Assembly: GCF_009674685.1 (NCBI RefSeq)
Contig: NZ_WKJI01000002.1
Coordinates: 186,001 to 250,000, forward strand
Length of the DNA stretch: 64,000 nt
Reading direction: 5' to 3'
DNA from: Pedobacter puniceum
GTDB taxonomy: Bacteria; Bacteroidota; Bacteroidia; Sphingobacteriales; Sphingobacteriaceae
Shown: one piece after another, positions 8,041-17,765 of the stretch
Position numbering within the stretch: the stretch's first letter is position 1
Layout: every line of letters starts with the position of its first letter
Notes under the pieces: model-generated
What the model was told of the DNA's origin: nothing
Databases searched by the model: none
Seen by the model: only the letters and a program-made list of their open reading frames with translations
Translations under genes and position numbers: made by a program

Positions 8041-10626
8041 TTATAAAGGTACAATCATGTACTTCATCCCTTTTTGAGTGTTAAAATCGATAGTAAATTC
8101 TTTTGAAGTATTTAAGTCTGGTAGTTTCGCTTGTGCTACTTTATCGTATTTAACATCATCAAAATGATAATATAAAGGATTTGGATTTTTACCAGATGCT
8201 GCCTTACTAGCTATACCCACAACTTTAACAGGTATCTTAGTGGTTAAACGGCAGTTTCCTCCTATGTGAGATACTAGAGTAGCTTGTGTTAACTGACCTT
8301 TATCCCAAGAAATATCTATGGTAAAATTTCCTCTCGCTTTAATTCCTTTAATTACACCTTTTTCCCATTCTTTAGGCAATGCTGGTAGTAAACTTATAGC
8401 GTCAGTATGGCTTTGCATTAACATTTCTATAACACCTGCTGTAGCTCCAAAATTACCATCTATCTGAAATGGCGGATGTGCATCAAATAAATTAGGATAG
8501 GTGCCACCACCGCTCATCTGGAAATTACTTAACTGGGCATTAGCACCAGCGCCACTTTCTTTCTTTTGTACAGGATCTATCTCGGTTAAACCGGCCTTTA
8601 ATATCTCTAAAGCTTTATTCCCATCTTGTAGCCTTGCCCACCAATTGATTTTCCAAGCCATAGACCAACCGGTACTGATATCACCACGGTGTATAAGAGA
8701 CTGCTTTGAGGCTGCTGCCAATTCTGGCGTATTCTGTGGAGTAATATGATTACCCGGAAACAAACCAAAAAGATGAGAAATATGTCTGTGTTTATCTTCA
8801 GGATCATCCCAATCTTTAAACCACTCTTGCAACTGCCCGTGTTTACCAATCTTGTAAGGATATAATTTCTGATAAGCATTTTCTACCCGAGCTCTTAAAG
8901 CTGCATCAACATTTAAAACCTTAGATGTATTTAAAAAAGCTGAAAAAAACTCTTTGGTGATACCCATATCCATAGTGGTAGCCATGCTCATCTCATATTC
9001 TTTACCATTTATTTTAAATACATTCTCTGGCGAGGTTGATGGGTTGGTAACCAAGTGTCCGTTAGCATCTTCTTGTAACCAATTTAATAAAAACTGGGCT
9101 GCACCTTTCATTAAAGGATAAGCTTTATTTCTCAAGAAATTAACATCGCCGGTATATAAATAATGGTCGTATAAGTGCATACAAAACCAAGGACTACCCA
9201 TTGCCCAGGCAGACCACCGTGGTGTTCCTCTAGGGTCCCAATCGTACCCACCTGTAGGTGATGTTTTAGCCCATATATCGGTATTATGATGTACTGCCCA
9301 CCCCTCATTAATCCCGTAATTGGTTTTTAGAGTTTCTTTTCCATTAACAGCTAATCTCCCAATAAAATCAAATAATGGAGCATGTAATTCAGAAAGGTTT
9401 CCGTTTTCTGCTGGCCAATAATTCATTTGTGTATTGATGTTAGCTGTATAATTACTACCCCAAGGTGGTTGTACTAAATCATTCCAGATACCTTGCAAAT
9501 TGGTTGGTAAAGAACCCGGTCTCGAGCCGGCTATCATCAAATACCTTCCAAACTGAAAATATAAAGCCTGTAAGCCTTGGTCGTTACCGCTAATACCTTG
9601 TCTTTGCAAACGGATATTAGTAGGTAATTTATCTAAATCTGAATTGCTTTTTAAAGTAAAACTTACACGATTAAACAGTTTTTGATGATCTGCTACATGC
9701 AACTGTTTCATCGCAGTATAAGACTTTACAAAAGCTTTGTTCATGTCTGCTTGTGCCTGTATAGCTGGGTTTTTACCCTCTAAACCTGGCGATTTATCAA
9801 AACCATTATAACTGGTAGCATCGGTAAGGTAAATGGTTACTGCATTTGCTTTACTCACCTGTAATTGATTTTGCAATGATTTAACCGAACCACCTTCTGT
9901 TTTAATTTTTAGATGAACTTCAAAAGTCATCCCTTCCTTTTCATCATAAACAATCTGTTCTGGTTCTGTACTTCTATGAGCTACATGCTTAGGCGCTTTA
10001 CCTTTTAATACTAAATAGTTAGCAGCATTTGCCCGTGTAACATACTTTAGTTTGCTATGTAGCTGAGTATTAAAGCTTATAGCATTTGGCTTATCGGCAG
10101 TTATGCGTATCAGTAAAACCCTATCGGGATGGCTAATAAAAGTTTCTCTGGTATAAGTAACTCCTCCTACTTTATAGGTAACCTTATGGATGGCTTTGCT
10201 TATATCTAACTCTCTTCTGTAAGTGGTAGCTGTAGAATCTTTAAAGTTAAAATCCAAATATAAATCTGCCATGGTGAGATAACGGGCAGAATAAGGTCCT
10301 TGTAAGTTCTTTTTCCAAATATCTGTTGCTTTACCATAATCTTCAGTATTGATAGCTTGCCTTACCATAGGTAAAGCTGCTACCCCTTTAGGATTATTAC
10401 CAGCGTTTGGATAACCAGACCATAAAGTATTATTATTGAGTTGCAGGCGCTCTTTGCTGACATTACCAAACACCATTGCTCCGGTTTTGGCGTTGCCTAA
10501 GGGTAAAGCCTCTTCCCAAACTCTGGCGGGGCTTTGATACCATAATTTATTTGAGTTCTCTTGAGCAGCAACTAAATACGACGATAAACTAGCAGCAACT
10601 ATCAGTAAAAAACGCGTTAACATCAT
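8041..10626 (-). CDS. GH95 glycosidase (alpha-L-fucosidase or alpha-L-galactosidase), copy 1
   Basis: The frame extends to an ATG at 10668 inside the upstream GH95 gene. The double Met complementary to 10621-10626 gives a clean signal peptide (MMLTRFLLIVAASLSSYLVA) and a 4-bp gap to the preceding stop, so I use 10626 (861 residues). GH95 motifs: LWYQSPARVWEEALPLGNAK at the start, NTLWSGYPNAG, TANINTQMNYWPAENGN (the N-x-N pair that positions the water in this family), NPSTSPEN with the proposed acid Glu, and [12 protein letters not shown] with its conserved Asp. The family inverts alpha-1,2-L-fucosides, and some pectin-locus members act on alpha-L-galactosides. It is a tandem paralog of the next gene but clearly diverged, suggesting different linkages. 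Confidence 0.92.
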   Translation of the reverse strand: MMLTRFLLIVAASLSSYLVAAQENSNKLWYQSPARVWEEALPLGNAKTGAMVFGNVSKERLQLNNNTLWSGYPNAGNNPKGVAALPMVRQAINTEDYGKATDIWKKNLQGPYSARYLTMADLYLDFNFKDSTATTYRRELDISKAIHKVTYKVGGVTYTRETFISHPDRVLLIRITADKPNAISFNTQLHSKLKYVTRANAANYLVLKGKAPKHVAHRSTEPEQIVYDEKEGMTFEVHLKIKTEGGSVKSLQNQLQVSKANAVTIYLTDATSYNGFDKSPGLEGKNPAIQAQADMNKAFVKSYTAMKQLHVADHQKLFNRVSFTLKSNSDLDKLPTNIRLQRQGISGNDQGLQALYFQFGRYLMIAGSRPGSLPTNLQGIWNDLVQPPWGSNYTANINTQMNYWPAENGNLSELHAPLFDFIGRLAVNGKETLKTNYGINEGWAVHHNTDIWAKTSPTGGYDWDPRGTPRWSAWAMGSPWFCMHLYDHYLYTGDVNFLRNKAYPLMKGAAQFLLNWLQEDANGHLVTNPSTSPENVFKINGKEYEMSMATTMDMGITKEFFSAFLNTSKVLNVDAALRARVENAYQKLYPYKIGKHGQLQEWFKDWDDPEDKHRHISHLFGLFPGNHITPQNTPELAAASKQSLIHRGDISTGWSMAWKINWWARLQDGNKALEILKAGLTEIDPVQKKESGAGANAQLSNFQMSGGGTYPNLFDAHPPFQIDGNFGATAGVIEMLMQSHTDAISLLPALPKEWEKGVIKGIKARGNFTIDISWDKGQLTQATLVSHIGGNCRLTTKIPVKVVGIASKAASGKNPNPLYYHFDDVKYDKVAQAKLPDLNTSKEFTIDFNTQKGMKYMIVPL

Positions 10627-10630
10627 TAGT

Positions 10631-13096
10631 TTAAAATTTAAAAGAGTAGGTTTTACCTGGTTTAGCATCTATATCAAATTCTTTTGATGCTTTTATACCC
10701 ACCGGATTTAATTTGGCTTCAGCAGCAATAATAGGTTTCTTAACTTCTGGAACTTCGTAAAAAGTATTAGCATTTAAGCCTTGAGCTTCTTTTAATCCTA
10801 GTGGTTTTATGCTCATTAAATCTTCATTAATTCTTAACCTGCAATTACCTGCTAAAGAAGATTTTATAGTTACTGATGTTAGCTTTTTATCCTTCCAGAT
10901 AATATCTATCTCGAAACCACCTCTGGCTTTTAAACCTTTTATACTTCCGCTAGGCCAATTATCTGGTAAGGCTGGTAAAATATGTAAAGCACCATCATGA
11001 GATTGCAAAAGCATTTCTGCGATACCTGCCGTACAGCCAAAATTTCCATCTATTTGGAATGGTGGATGTGCATCAAACATATTAGGGTAAGTACCCCCTC
11101 CGGTTACACTCATTGGCATAGCTGGATCTACCAATCGTAATTGGTCTGTTATTAATTTGTAAGCATGATTTCCATCTAAAAACCTAGCCCATAAATTTAC
11201 TTTCCAACCCATAGACCAGCCTGTTGCCGGGTCGCCACGGTACAATAAAGAAGTTCTAGCTGCATCAAATAGTTCTGGAGTTTTGTATGGAGATATTTGA
11301 TTACTAGGGTACAAGCCGTAAAGATGAGATACATGACGATGTTTATCATCTGGGCGGTCTAAATCCCACATCCACTCTTGTAATTGACTATGTTTACCAA
11401 TTTGCATAGGTGCTAATCGGGCTTGTGTAGCGGCTAGTTGTTTAGCAAAATCAGCATCAATACCTAAAATTTCAGCTGCCTTTATGGTCTTTCTAAACAA
11501 ATCAAACAAAAGCTGATTATCCATAGTTGCGCCTGCTGTTATAGAAACTCTTTGCTTAGCCACTTGTGTATTTTCTGGCGAGTTTGATGGCGATACTACT
11601 AGCCATTTATTTTTAGGCTCTTCTTGTAAAACATCTAAGTAAAATTCGCAAGCACTTTTTAATATCGGATAATGCTCTTTTAAAAAATTAACGTCTCCGG
11701 TAAACTCATATCTATCCCAAAGATGCTGACTCAGCCAAGTGCCTCCCATAGGCCATAAACCTGCATAAGGCCTATCAACAGGACCTGTAATTCTCCAAAT
11801 ATCTGTGTTATGATGCGCTACCCAACCTTTAGCACCATACATCAATTGGGCTGTTTCTTTTCCTGTTACAGAAATATCCTTAATTAATTTAAACAATGGC
11901 TCATGCAGTTCGGTTAAATTGGTAAGCTCGGCAGGCCAATAATTCATTTCTGTGTTGATGTTGATGGTATATTTACTATCCCAAGATGGATTAACCTGAG
12001 CATTCCAAATACCCTGTAAATTAGCTGGCTGTGTACCCGGTTGCGAACTTGATATTAACAAGTACCTACCAAACTGGAAATAAAGCGCTGCTAAATGCGG
12101 GTCGTTACTTTTAGCAAATTCATAAATTCTTAAGTTAGTTGGCTTCTTAACAGCATCATTAACGCCTAAATCTAATTTTACACGGTTAAAATATTGCTGA
12201 TAAAACTGAATATGTTTAGCTAATGCTTGAGGATAGTTTACCTGAACAGCTTTACTTAAATAAGCACTCGCTTTTGCTGAGGCATTACCTGAAACATCTT
12301 TATAATTAATAAAATTAGTTGCTATGGATACATAAATAGTAGCTGAGTTTGCATTTTTTACTCTCCATTGTTTATCTGAAAGTTGTGTTGTGCCACCATT
12401 GGCAAGTACTTTAACTTGAGCTTCAAATTTTACTTGACCTTTTTCACCTTCATGGTCTGATGATGTTCCGCTTAGGATAAGTTTTTGATTAGCTACTTTT
12501 TGCTCTCCCTCTAAAGGTGATGTTAAAGAAGCATTGAAAGTAATTTTACCTGCTTCGCTTGCGGTTAGCCTAACAATGATGGCTTGGTCTAAAAATGAAG
12601 AGAAAATCTCTCTTTTATAGCTCACTCCTTTTAGTTTATAGGTAACAGTTGCTACGGCCTTTTCGATATTTAAATCGCGGTAATAGTTTTGAACTTGCTC
12701 ATGCCCCGGAAAATCTAAAAATAAATCTCCAACAGGTTGATACATCATGCCACTATTTTTTTTAGGCATGAGTTCAACATCGGCCAAAGCCTGCGCTTCT
12801 ACAATTTTACTTTCTGCTAAGAGTTTTCTTACAGCAGGAATGGCTTTCCCAGACTCGGCAGTTACGTTATTATTTGGACCACCAGACCAAACTGTTTCTT
12901 CATTAAGCTGCAACTGTTCTTTAGCGGGGCCTCCAAAAATCATAGCACCTAAACGTCCGTTACCTATTGGCAAGGCTTCGTTCCAGTTGGCAGCAGGTTT
13001 ATCGTACCAAAGTTTTAAAGTTTTATCTAAACCAGCTTGACTAAAACTTACTTTAGAAAAAGCCATTAAAAGCAATAAGGAGATGTATTTCTTCAT
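10631..13096 (-). CDS. GH95 glycosidase (alpha-L-fucosidase or alpha-L-galactosidase), copy 2
   Basis: An 821-residue secreted protein ([16 protein letters not shown]). It shows the full GH95 set: [67 protein letters not shown] and [13 protein letters not shown]. The order and spacing match copy 1, so both look catalytically complete. The stop lies 4 bp before copy 1, and its own ATG follows the GH2 stop with only one base between (13096 and 13098), so translation is probably coupled. Two GH95 enzymes beside GH29, GH31 and GH2 indicate attack on fucosylated or L-galactosylated side chains such as those of xyloglucan or rhamnogalacturonan-II. Which copy takes which sugar is inference only. Confidence 0.93.
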   Translation of the reverse strand: MKKYISLLLLMAFSKVSFSQAGLDKTLKLWYDKPAANWNEALPIGNGRLGAMIFGGPAKEQLQLNEETVWSGGPNNNVTAESGKAIPAVRKLLAESKIVEAQALADVELMPKKNSGMMYQPVGDLFLDFPGHEQVQNYYRDLNIEKAVATVTYKLKGVSYKREIFSSFLDQAIIVRLTASEAGKITFNASLTSPLEGEQKVANQKLILSGTSSDHEGEKGQVKFEAQVKVLANGGTTQLSDKQWRVKNANSATIYVSIATNFINYKDVSGNASAKASAYLSKAVQVNYPQALAKHIQFYQQYFNRVKLDLGVNDAVKKPTNLRIYEFAKSNDPHLAALYFQFGRYLLISSSQPGTQPANLQGIWNAQVNPSWDSKYTININTEMNYWPAELTNLTELHEPLFKLIKDISVTGKETAQLMYGAKGWVAHHNTDIWRITGPVDRPYAGLWPMGGTWLSQHLWDRYEFTGDVNFLKEHYPILKSACEFYLDVLQEEPKNKWLVVSPSNSPENTQVAKQRVSITAGATMDNQLLFDLFRKTIKAAEILGIDADFAKQLAATQARLAPMQIGKHSQLQEWMWDLDRPDDKHRHVSHLYGLYPSNQISPYKTPELFDAARTSLLYRGDPATGWSMGWKVNLWARFLDGNHAYKLITDQLRLVDPAMPMSVTGGGTYPNMFDAHPPFQIDGNFGCTAGIAEMLLQSHDGALHILPALPDNWPSGSIKGLKARGGFEIDIIWKDKKLTSVTIKSSLAGNCRLRINEDLMSIKPLGLKEAQGLNANTFYEVPEVKKPIIAAEAKLNPVGIKASKEFDIDAKPGKTYSFKF

Positions 13097-13097
13097 C

Positions 13098-15560
13098 TTA
13101 TAAAGTTAATAATTCTGAAGGTACACCTTCTGATTTAACAGCAATGGTATTTTTGCCACCATTAGTTTTAACACTTATTAAAGCTCGGCCATTGTAGAAC
13201 TGCACATATCTAGAGCCTGTAGAAGTTCCTTGATTATCTATCAATTCACCATCTCCGGCTAAAGAAAAACGTACCCAATTTCTAGAATCTAAACAAGTTA
13301 CGCCATTAGCATCTTTAAGTTTTACTTCTATAGTAGCTTTACCATTTTCTTCAGCAATTTTACGTACTTCTAATTTTGCTGGAGCCCCCCATTGTCTGGT
13401 TTCGTATTCAAAAGTAATCTCGTCTTCTAAAACGGTTTTACCTTTTTTAGCAATTACCTTAACATGATTTTTACCTGCATTTGGCGCTACATTCCAACGT
13501 AAACCTGCCGCAGGGAAATCCTGACTGTTACGCTTTTTAACCCCCTGGCTTTTACCGTTTACAAACAATTCGGCCTCATCACAATTAGAGAAAACTTTAA
13601 TCATTTTTTCTTCTCCAGCTGCACCCCAACGTACAGGCCAAGTGTGTCCATAAATATGTACCATAGGCTTTTTGGTCCAGTAAGACTGGTAAACATAGAA
13701 AACCTCTTTTTTAGTGAAATCTCTTTCTACAACTCCTTTTTGGTTCATGTAAGGTACAGGGTTATCAGGCCTTACCGGGGTAGAAAAATCTTTGAAAGGC
13801 CATTGTGCAGTACCTGTTAGCCAAGGCATGGTTTCTTGTTCTTTCAAATGCCAATCAACTAGGTTTACGATGTAAGATTCGCTCCAATCACCATCTTTAG
13901 AAACCCTACTAGCACCACCAATTAAAGAAGCATCTCCGGCTCTTTCATCGGCGCCAACGCCAGTTTTAACTTTACGTAAAGCGTTATCAGGGTTTTCGGA
14001 ATGACGGCGAGCATGACCATCGCCACCCCACTCTACATGTAAAAAGTGTTTAACTTTCTTAAATTCTTCTTCAGAAACTTGCTTATATTCTGTATAAATA
14101 CCGCGATACCAGCCGGCCCAAATAGAAGGCGAGTAAACATCAACAATGTCTTTACAGAAATCGCATCTTCTAATGGCTGTTTTACGGGTAGGGTCTAAAG
14201 CATGTGAAAGATCATGAAGCTCTTTCATAAATACTCTGATTTTCTCTTTATCAAATTCCGGAAAATCTCCAGGCCAATCGTTCTCATTACCTAAACCCCA
14301 AATGATTATGGATGGATGATTATAATGCTGCTCAATCATGTTAGTGAGCATTCTACGAGCTTGTTGTTTATAAACATCGCCACCTAAACCACCACGACAC
14401 CAAGGAATTTCTTCCCAAACCACCATTCCTAAGCTATCGCATAAATTTAAGATGGTTCTAGATTGCTGATAATGACCTAAACGGATGAAATTGACACCCA
14501 TATCTTTCATCATCTTCATTTCGGTACGCATCATTTCATCTGTCATGGCGGCGGCAACTCCGGCATGGTCTTCATGACGGTGTGTACCTTGCAACAGCAA
14601 ACGCTTTCCGTTTAATAAAAACGGCCCTTTCTCTACAAATTCAAAATGTCTAAATCCTATTTTTTCTTGATGTTGATCTACACCATCAGCAGTTTTAACA
14701 TTTAATTCAACGGTATAAAGTGTTGGTTTATCGGTAGACCAAAGCTCGGCTTTAGCTACTTTTATATTAGCAATTTCTAAATCTTTACCCGTTAACTGAA
14801 TTTGCTTTTTTTGTGTATTGATAACTTTACCTGAGGGTGATATCAACTTAAGTTCTACCTCTGCATTGCTAGCGCTTTTAGGATTATAAAACCTAGCTTT
14901 TACATTTAAGGATGCATTTTTACCGTCTTTATCTACCGTGGCTAATGCAAAAACCTTATCAACCGAGAGCGCTGGTTTATAAACTAAATTTAAGTAACGA
15001 TAAATACCTCCGTAAAGGTTAAAATCAGATAAATCTGATGGAATAAGCTCTAAATCACGTGAGTTATCTGTGCGTATAGACAAAGGTATTTTACCTTTAA
15101 ACTGTTTTTGATAAACATCGGTCTTTTGGAAAGCAGCTACAGCATCGGTAATATCAACGGTAAATTCATCATATCCACCAACGTGAGAACCTACTTTTGT
15201 TTGATAGATATAAACATCGGTCTTTTGCCCAGCGCCTTCAAAATGTAATAAAGTTCTTCCTGTTTGATATGGATTTTTAACCTCTATTAAAGTTCTGTAC
15301 CAAGATGGTCCTTGGTAATAATTCATATCTGGGTCTACTGAATCTTCTGCGTTTACGCAATGTGGTAAACTTACTTTTTGCCATAGGGGTACACTTTCTG
15401 GGTTACCTGCGCCTACTGGTCTAACAGCTTCCCAAATACCTCCTAAATCTTGTTTTAGGAACTCCCAATTATCATTTAATCTTATTTTTTGTTGAGCAAT
15501 TACTGAATTTTGTAAGCCTATAACTACAAGGACTAGCCAAATGATATTTTTCTTTAACAA
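13098..15560 (-). CDS. GH2 family beta-glycosidase (beta-galactosidase/beta-glucuronidase type)
   Basis: An 820-residue secreted protein ([18 protein letters not shown]). It has the GH2 jelly-roll ([10 protein letters not shown]), Ig-like domain, TIM barrel with [10 protein letters not shown] and [11 protein letters not shown], the acid/base Glu in [11 protein letters not shown] near residue 425, and a probable nucleophile Glu in [10 protein letters not shown] near 520. C-terminal beta-sandwich domains follow. No ATG precedes the signal peptide in frame: the first usable start is TTG, complementary to 15558-15560, and the next in-frame Met lies after the signal peptide, so a TTG start is chosen by necessity. 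It removes a terminal beta-galactoside, beta-glucuronide or related residue. It sits between a beta-helix lipoprotein gene and two GH95 genes in the side-chain operon. Confidence 0.9.
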   Translation of the reverse strand: MLKKNIIWLVLVVIGLQNSVIAQQKIRLNDNWEFLKQDLGGIWEAVRPVGAGNPESVPLWQKVSLPHCVNAEDSVDPDMNYYQGPSWYRTLIEVKNPYQTGRTLLHFEGAGQKTDVYIYQTKVGSHVGGYDEFTVDITDAVAAFQKTDVYQKQFKGKIPLSIRTDNSRDLELIPSDLSDFNLYGGIYRYLNLVYKPALSVDKVFALATVDKDGKNASLNVKARFYNPKSASNAEVELKLISPSGKVINTQKKQIQLTGKDLEIANIKVAKAELWSTDKPTLYTVELNVKTADGVDQHQEKIGFRHFEFVEKGPFLLNGKRLLLQGTHRHEDHAGVAAAMTDEMMRTEMKMMKDMGVNFIRLGHYQQSRTILNLCDSLGMVVWEEIPWCRGGLGGDVYKQQARRMLTNMIEQHYNHPSIIIWGLGNENDWPGDFPEFDKEKIRVFMKELHDLSHALDPTRKTAIRRCDFCKDIVDVYSPSIWAGWYRGIYTEYKQVSEEEFKKVKHFLHVEWGGDGHARRHSENPDNALRKVKTGVGADERAGDASLIGGASRVSKDGDWSESYIVNLVDWHLKEQETMPWLTGTAQWPFKDFSTPVRPDNPVPYMNQKGVVERDFTKKEVFYVYQSYWTKKPMVHIYGHTWPVRWGAAGEEKMIKVFSNCDEAELFVNGKSQGVKKRNSQDFPAAGLRWNVAPNAGKNHVKVIAKKGKTVLEDEITFEYETRQWGAPAKLEVRKIAEENGKATIEVKLKDANGVTCLDSRNWVRFSLAGDGELIDNQGTSTGSRYVQFYNGRALISVKTNGGKNTIAVKSEGVPSELLTL

Positions 15561-15598
15561 AGCGTATGATTTTAGTTTAAAGTAATGATTAATAAAAA

Positions 15599-17287
15599 TT
15601 AAGGATTAAAAGCACCTTCGCCAGCCCAGCTTTGAAGTTGGGCGGATATACTACCCATTCTTTGTGCTGGGATGGTAATATTATTTACGGCTGCATCGCC
15701 CAACCTATCTTTGAGTTGTGCTAAGTATAAGCTTCTTGGCTGAACATGGACATTGTTACTCTCAAAATAACCAGTGCCAGAAAACCTTAAACCTATAACA
15801 CCCACACCCCAATTTCTTGCTCCAGCAGGGCTATCAACTACAACATCAGAACTAACAGATCTACAATTCCAGAACATGGTTTGTGCTCCTGCCCAACCAT
15901 GGCCAGAACCCATATCGCGTCTGTTCCAAACTCTCATCTGGCCACCATAAATATTATCAAACAAAACTCCTGTAGCCCATCTATGATGTGGACCAATATC
16001 TGAGAAGGTTTGAACCGCAACACAATCTAGAAAGACATTTGGACCAGGTACTTTTGAACCTGTGACAAAATCATGTCTTCCACCTCTTGTAAAACAACGC
16101 TGAAATAAATTAAAAGATGCAGAATTTTCTAAGTTGAAAGAATATTTTCTACCTCCATCTGTAAGAGATTTCGGATCTAACATAGCACAATCTTCTACCG
16201 TATTGAAAACACAATTATCGCTAATAGAAACACAGGCATAACCAAAATATTGGGCCGTTACTCCTTTTACCCAGCAGTTTTCCGTTCTTGATAATTCTAT
16301 CCCAATCCAACCATGTAATTCATCAGTATCATTGTTAAAAACAGAAACCAAACGCATATTTTCTACTCCAGAATTTTGAATTCTGCCCGTAACGGTGTTT
16401 CTACCAACTCTACCTCCACCATGCCTAGTCTGAATAGGTTCTACCATAGGAGCATTTAAAGTGATATTATTACCACTTATGGCCGTAACAATACGCTCGT
16501 AAGACATGTTATAACCGGTTGCTGTCCATCCATATTGTGCCATTTCCAATAAATCAATCCAAGCTTGATTTGGAGTTCTTGTAACTAATACCTTATCACC
16601 TACAGTTAAGCCGTTTGTATTTTCTAAGTTAAATGATTTTACGCCCGTTGGAACATAACTATCGGTAATTAGCCTTCTTGAGCTTGAAATTTCTCCAAAA
16701 CCAGAACCGCTTCCTTTTACCTCAATAAGCGTATGCTGGGCTCTTCTGGTAGCTCTTAAAATCGTTCCAGACGCACCTTGCCCTACACCCCTTAGCACTA
16801 CTCCGCTAGCTTCAATGGTTAATGTTCCTTCTATGTCATAAGTTCCGGCATTTAGCAAAATAGCACCTCTAAAACCATTAGCTCCAACAGGTAAGGCCTC
16901 AACTTCATCTATTACTTGTTGAATTCTAGCTCTATTATCTCCAGACTGCGGAGATAAGGTTCTCACTACTGGAACAGCAGGAATAGCTACGCCTCCGCCA
17001 CCATAACCAGCATTTGAAAAATCAGGAACTTGATTGATTTTATCTGTTTCGCCTTGGTTTACATAAGTGTTATATGCTAATTTACCATTAGTAGCCACAT
17101 AAACTAAAGAAGTAGTATTTGCAGGCGGCGGTGTTGGTGTAGGTGTAACCGGAGTTTCCTCTTTTGGTGGTGCTTCCTCTTTTTTTGCAACTTCTTTCTT
17201 TTTACAAGAAAAAACGGATAAAATAAGTAAAAGCGTAAGAATCTTTAAAGAAGGTATAGTTTTAAAACTGAATATCTTTCTCATCAT
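15599..17287 (-). CDS. Lipoprotein right-handed beta-helix protein, uncharacterised family (copy 2)
   Basis: A 562-residue lipoprotein: the hydrophobic segment ends LILSVFSCKKK, a lipobox, and is followed by a Lys/Glu/Pro/Thr-rich tether of about 35 residues, consistent with display away from a membrane. The rest parallels the protein at 6403-7920: PDFSNAGYGGGGVAIPAVP, the GAILLNAGTYDIEG strand, then GGRHDFVTGSK, SDIGPHHRWATG and GSGHGWAGAQTMFWNC. These shared His/Arg/Asp motifs sit on consecutive helix turns and mark a likely catalytic groove. No known enzyme family is recognised. One copy is a soluble secreted protein and the other a lipoprotein, so they may act at different sites on the same substrate. 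Located 7 bp after the cytochrome gene. Confidence 0.75.
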   Translation of the reverse strand: MMRKIFSFKTIPSLKILTLLLILSVFSCKKKEVAKKEEAPPKEETPVTPTPTPPPANTTSLVYVATNGKLAYNTYVNQGETDKINQVPDFSNAGYGGGGVAIPAVPVVRTLSPQSGDNRARIQQVIDEVEALPVGANGFRGAILLNAGTYDIEGTLTIEASGVVLRGVGQGASGTILRATRRAQHTLIEVKGSGSGFGEISSSRRLITDSYVPTGVKSFNLENTNGLTVGDKVLVTRTPNQAWIDLLEMAQYGWTATGYNMSYERIVTAISGNNITLNAPMVEPIQTRHGGGRVGRNTVTGRIQNSGVENMRLVSVFNNDTDELHGWIGIELSRTENCWVKGVTAQYFGYACVSISDNCVFNTVEDCAMLDPKSLTDGGRKYSFNLENSASFNLFQRCFTRGGRHDFVTGSKVPGPNVFLDCVAVQTFSDIGPHHRWATGVLFDNIYGGQMRVWNRRDMGSGHGWAGAQTMFWNCRSVSSDVVVDSPAGARNWGVGVIGLRFSGTGYFESNNVHVQPRSLYLAQLKDRLGDAAVNNITIPAQRMGSISAQLQSWAGEGAFNP

Positions 17288-17294
17288 GATTATT

Positions 17295-17765
17295 TTATTT
17301 TTTACTATTTGCCCTAACTGCTTTTACTTGAGCAGCAGTTATAGCACTGGCCTTATTTTGAAAGCTGTTTCTTACATAGGTAAGTACATCAGCAACTTGT
17401 TGGTCGGTTAAAAAAGCCATAGCAGGCATAACGTTAGAATAGGTTTCACCATCAATCTCTACACCTTCACTTAAACCTTTTAAAACGATGTTAATTAAAC
17501 GAGTTTGATCTCCTAAAACATAAACTGTTTTACTTAAAGGTGGGTTTAAACCGGGTACACCTAAACCATCGGCCTGATGACAAACAGCACAATATTGGGT
17601 GTAAACTACTTTACCGTTATTAATAGAATTTTGCATACCAGCGGCTACTGGGGCTGCTTTTGATACCGCTTTTTTAACAGGTGCCTTAGATTTGCTTTGA
17701 GCAAAAGCTGAAATTGACATTACTAAAACCAATAATAAACTGGCTATTAACTTATTTACCATCAT
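17295..17765 (-). CDS. Periplasmic c-type cytochrome, single haem
   Basis: A 156-residue secreted protein (IASLLLVLVMSISAFAQ). The mature part has one haem-binding CAVCH motif in VYTQYCAVCHQADGLG near residue 60 and a likely distal Met in SNVMPAMAFLTDQQ, giving a class I cytochrome c fold of about 100 residues. Before it lies a Lys/Ala-rich linker. Its start overlaps the end of the sugar-dehydrogenase gene by 14 bp, so the two are almost certainly co-translated. The cytochrome is then the natural electron acceptor for that dehydrogenase, passing electrons on to the respiratory chain. Function as a partner is inference from the overlap. Confidence 0.9.
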   Translation of the reverse strand: MMVNKLIASLLLVLVMSISAFAQSKSKAPVKKAVSKAAPVAAGMQNSINNGKVVYTQYCAVCHQADGLGVPGLNPPLSKTVYVLGDQTRLINIVLKGLSEGVEIDGETYSNVMPAMAFLTDQQVADVLTYVRNSFQNKASAITAAQVKAVRANSKK

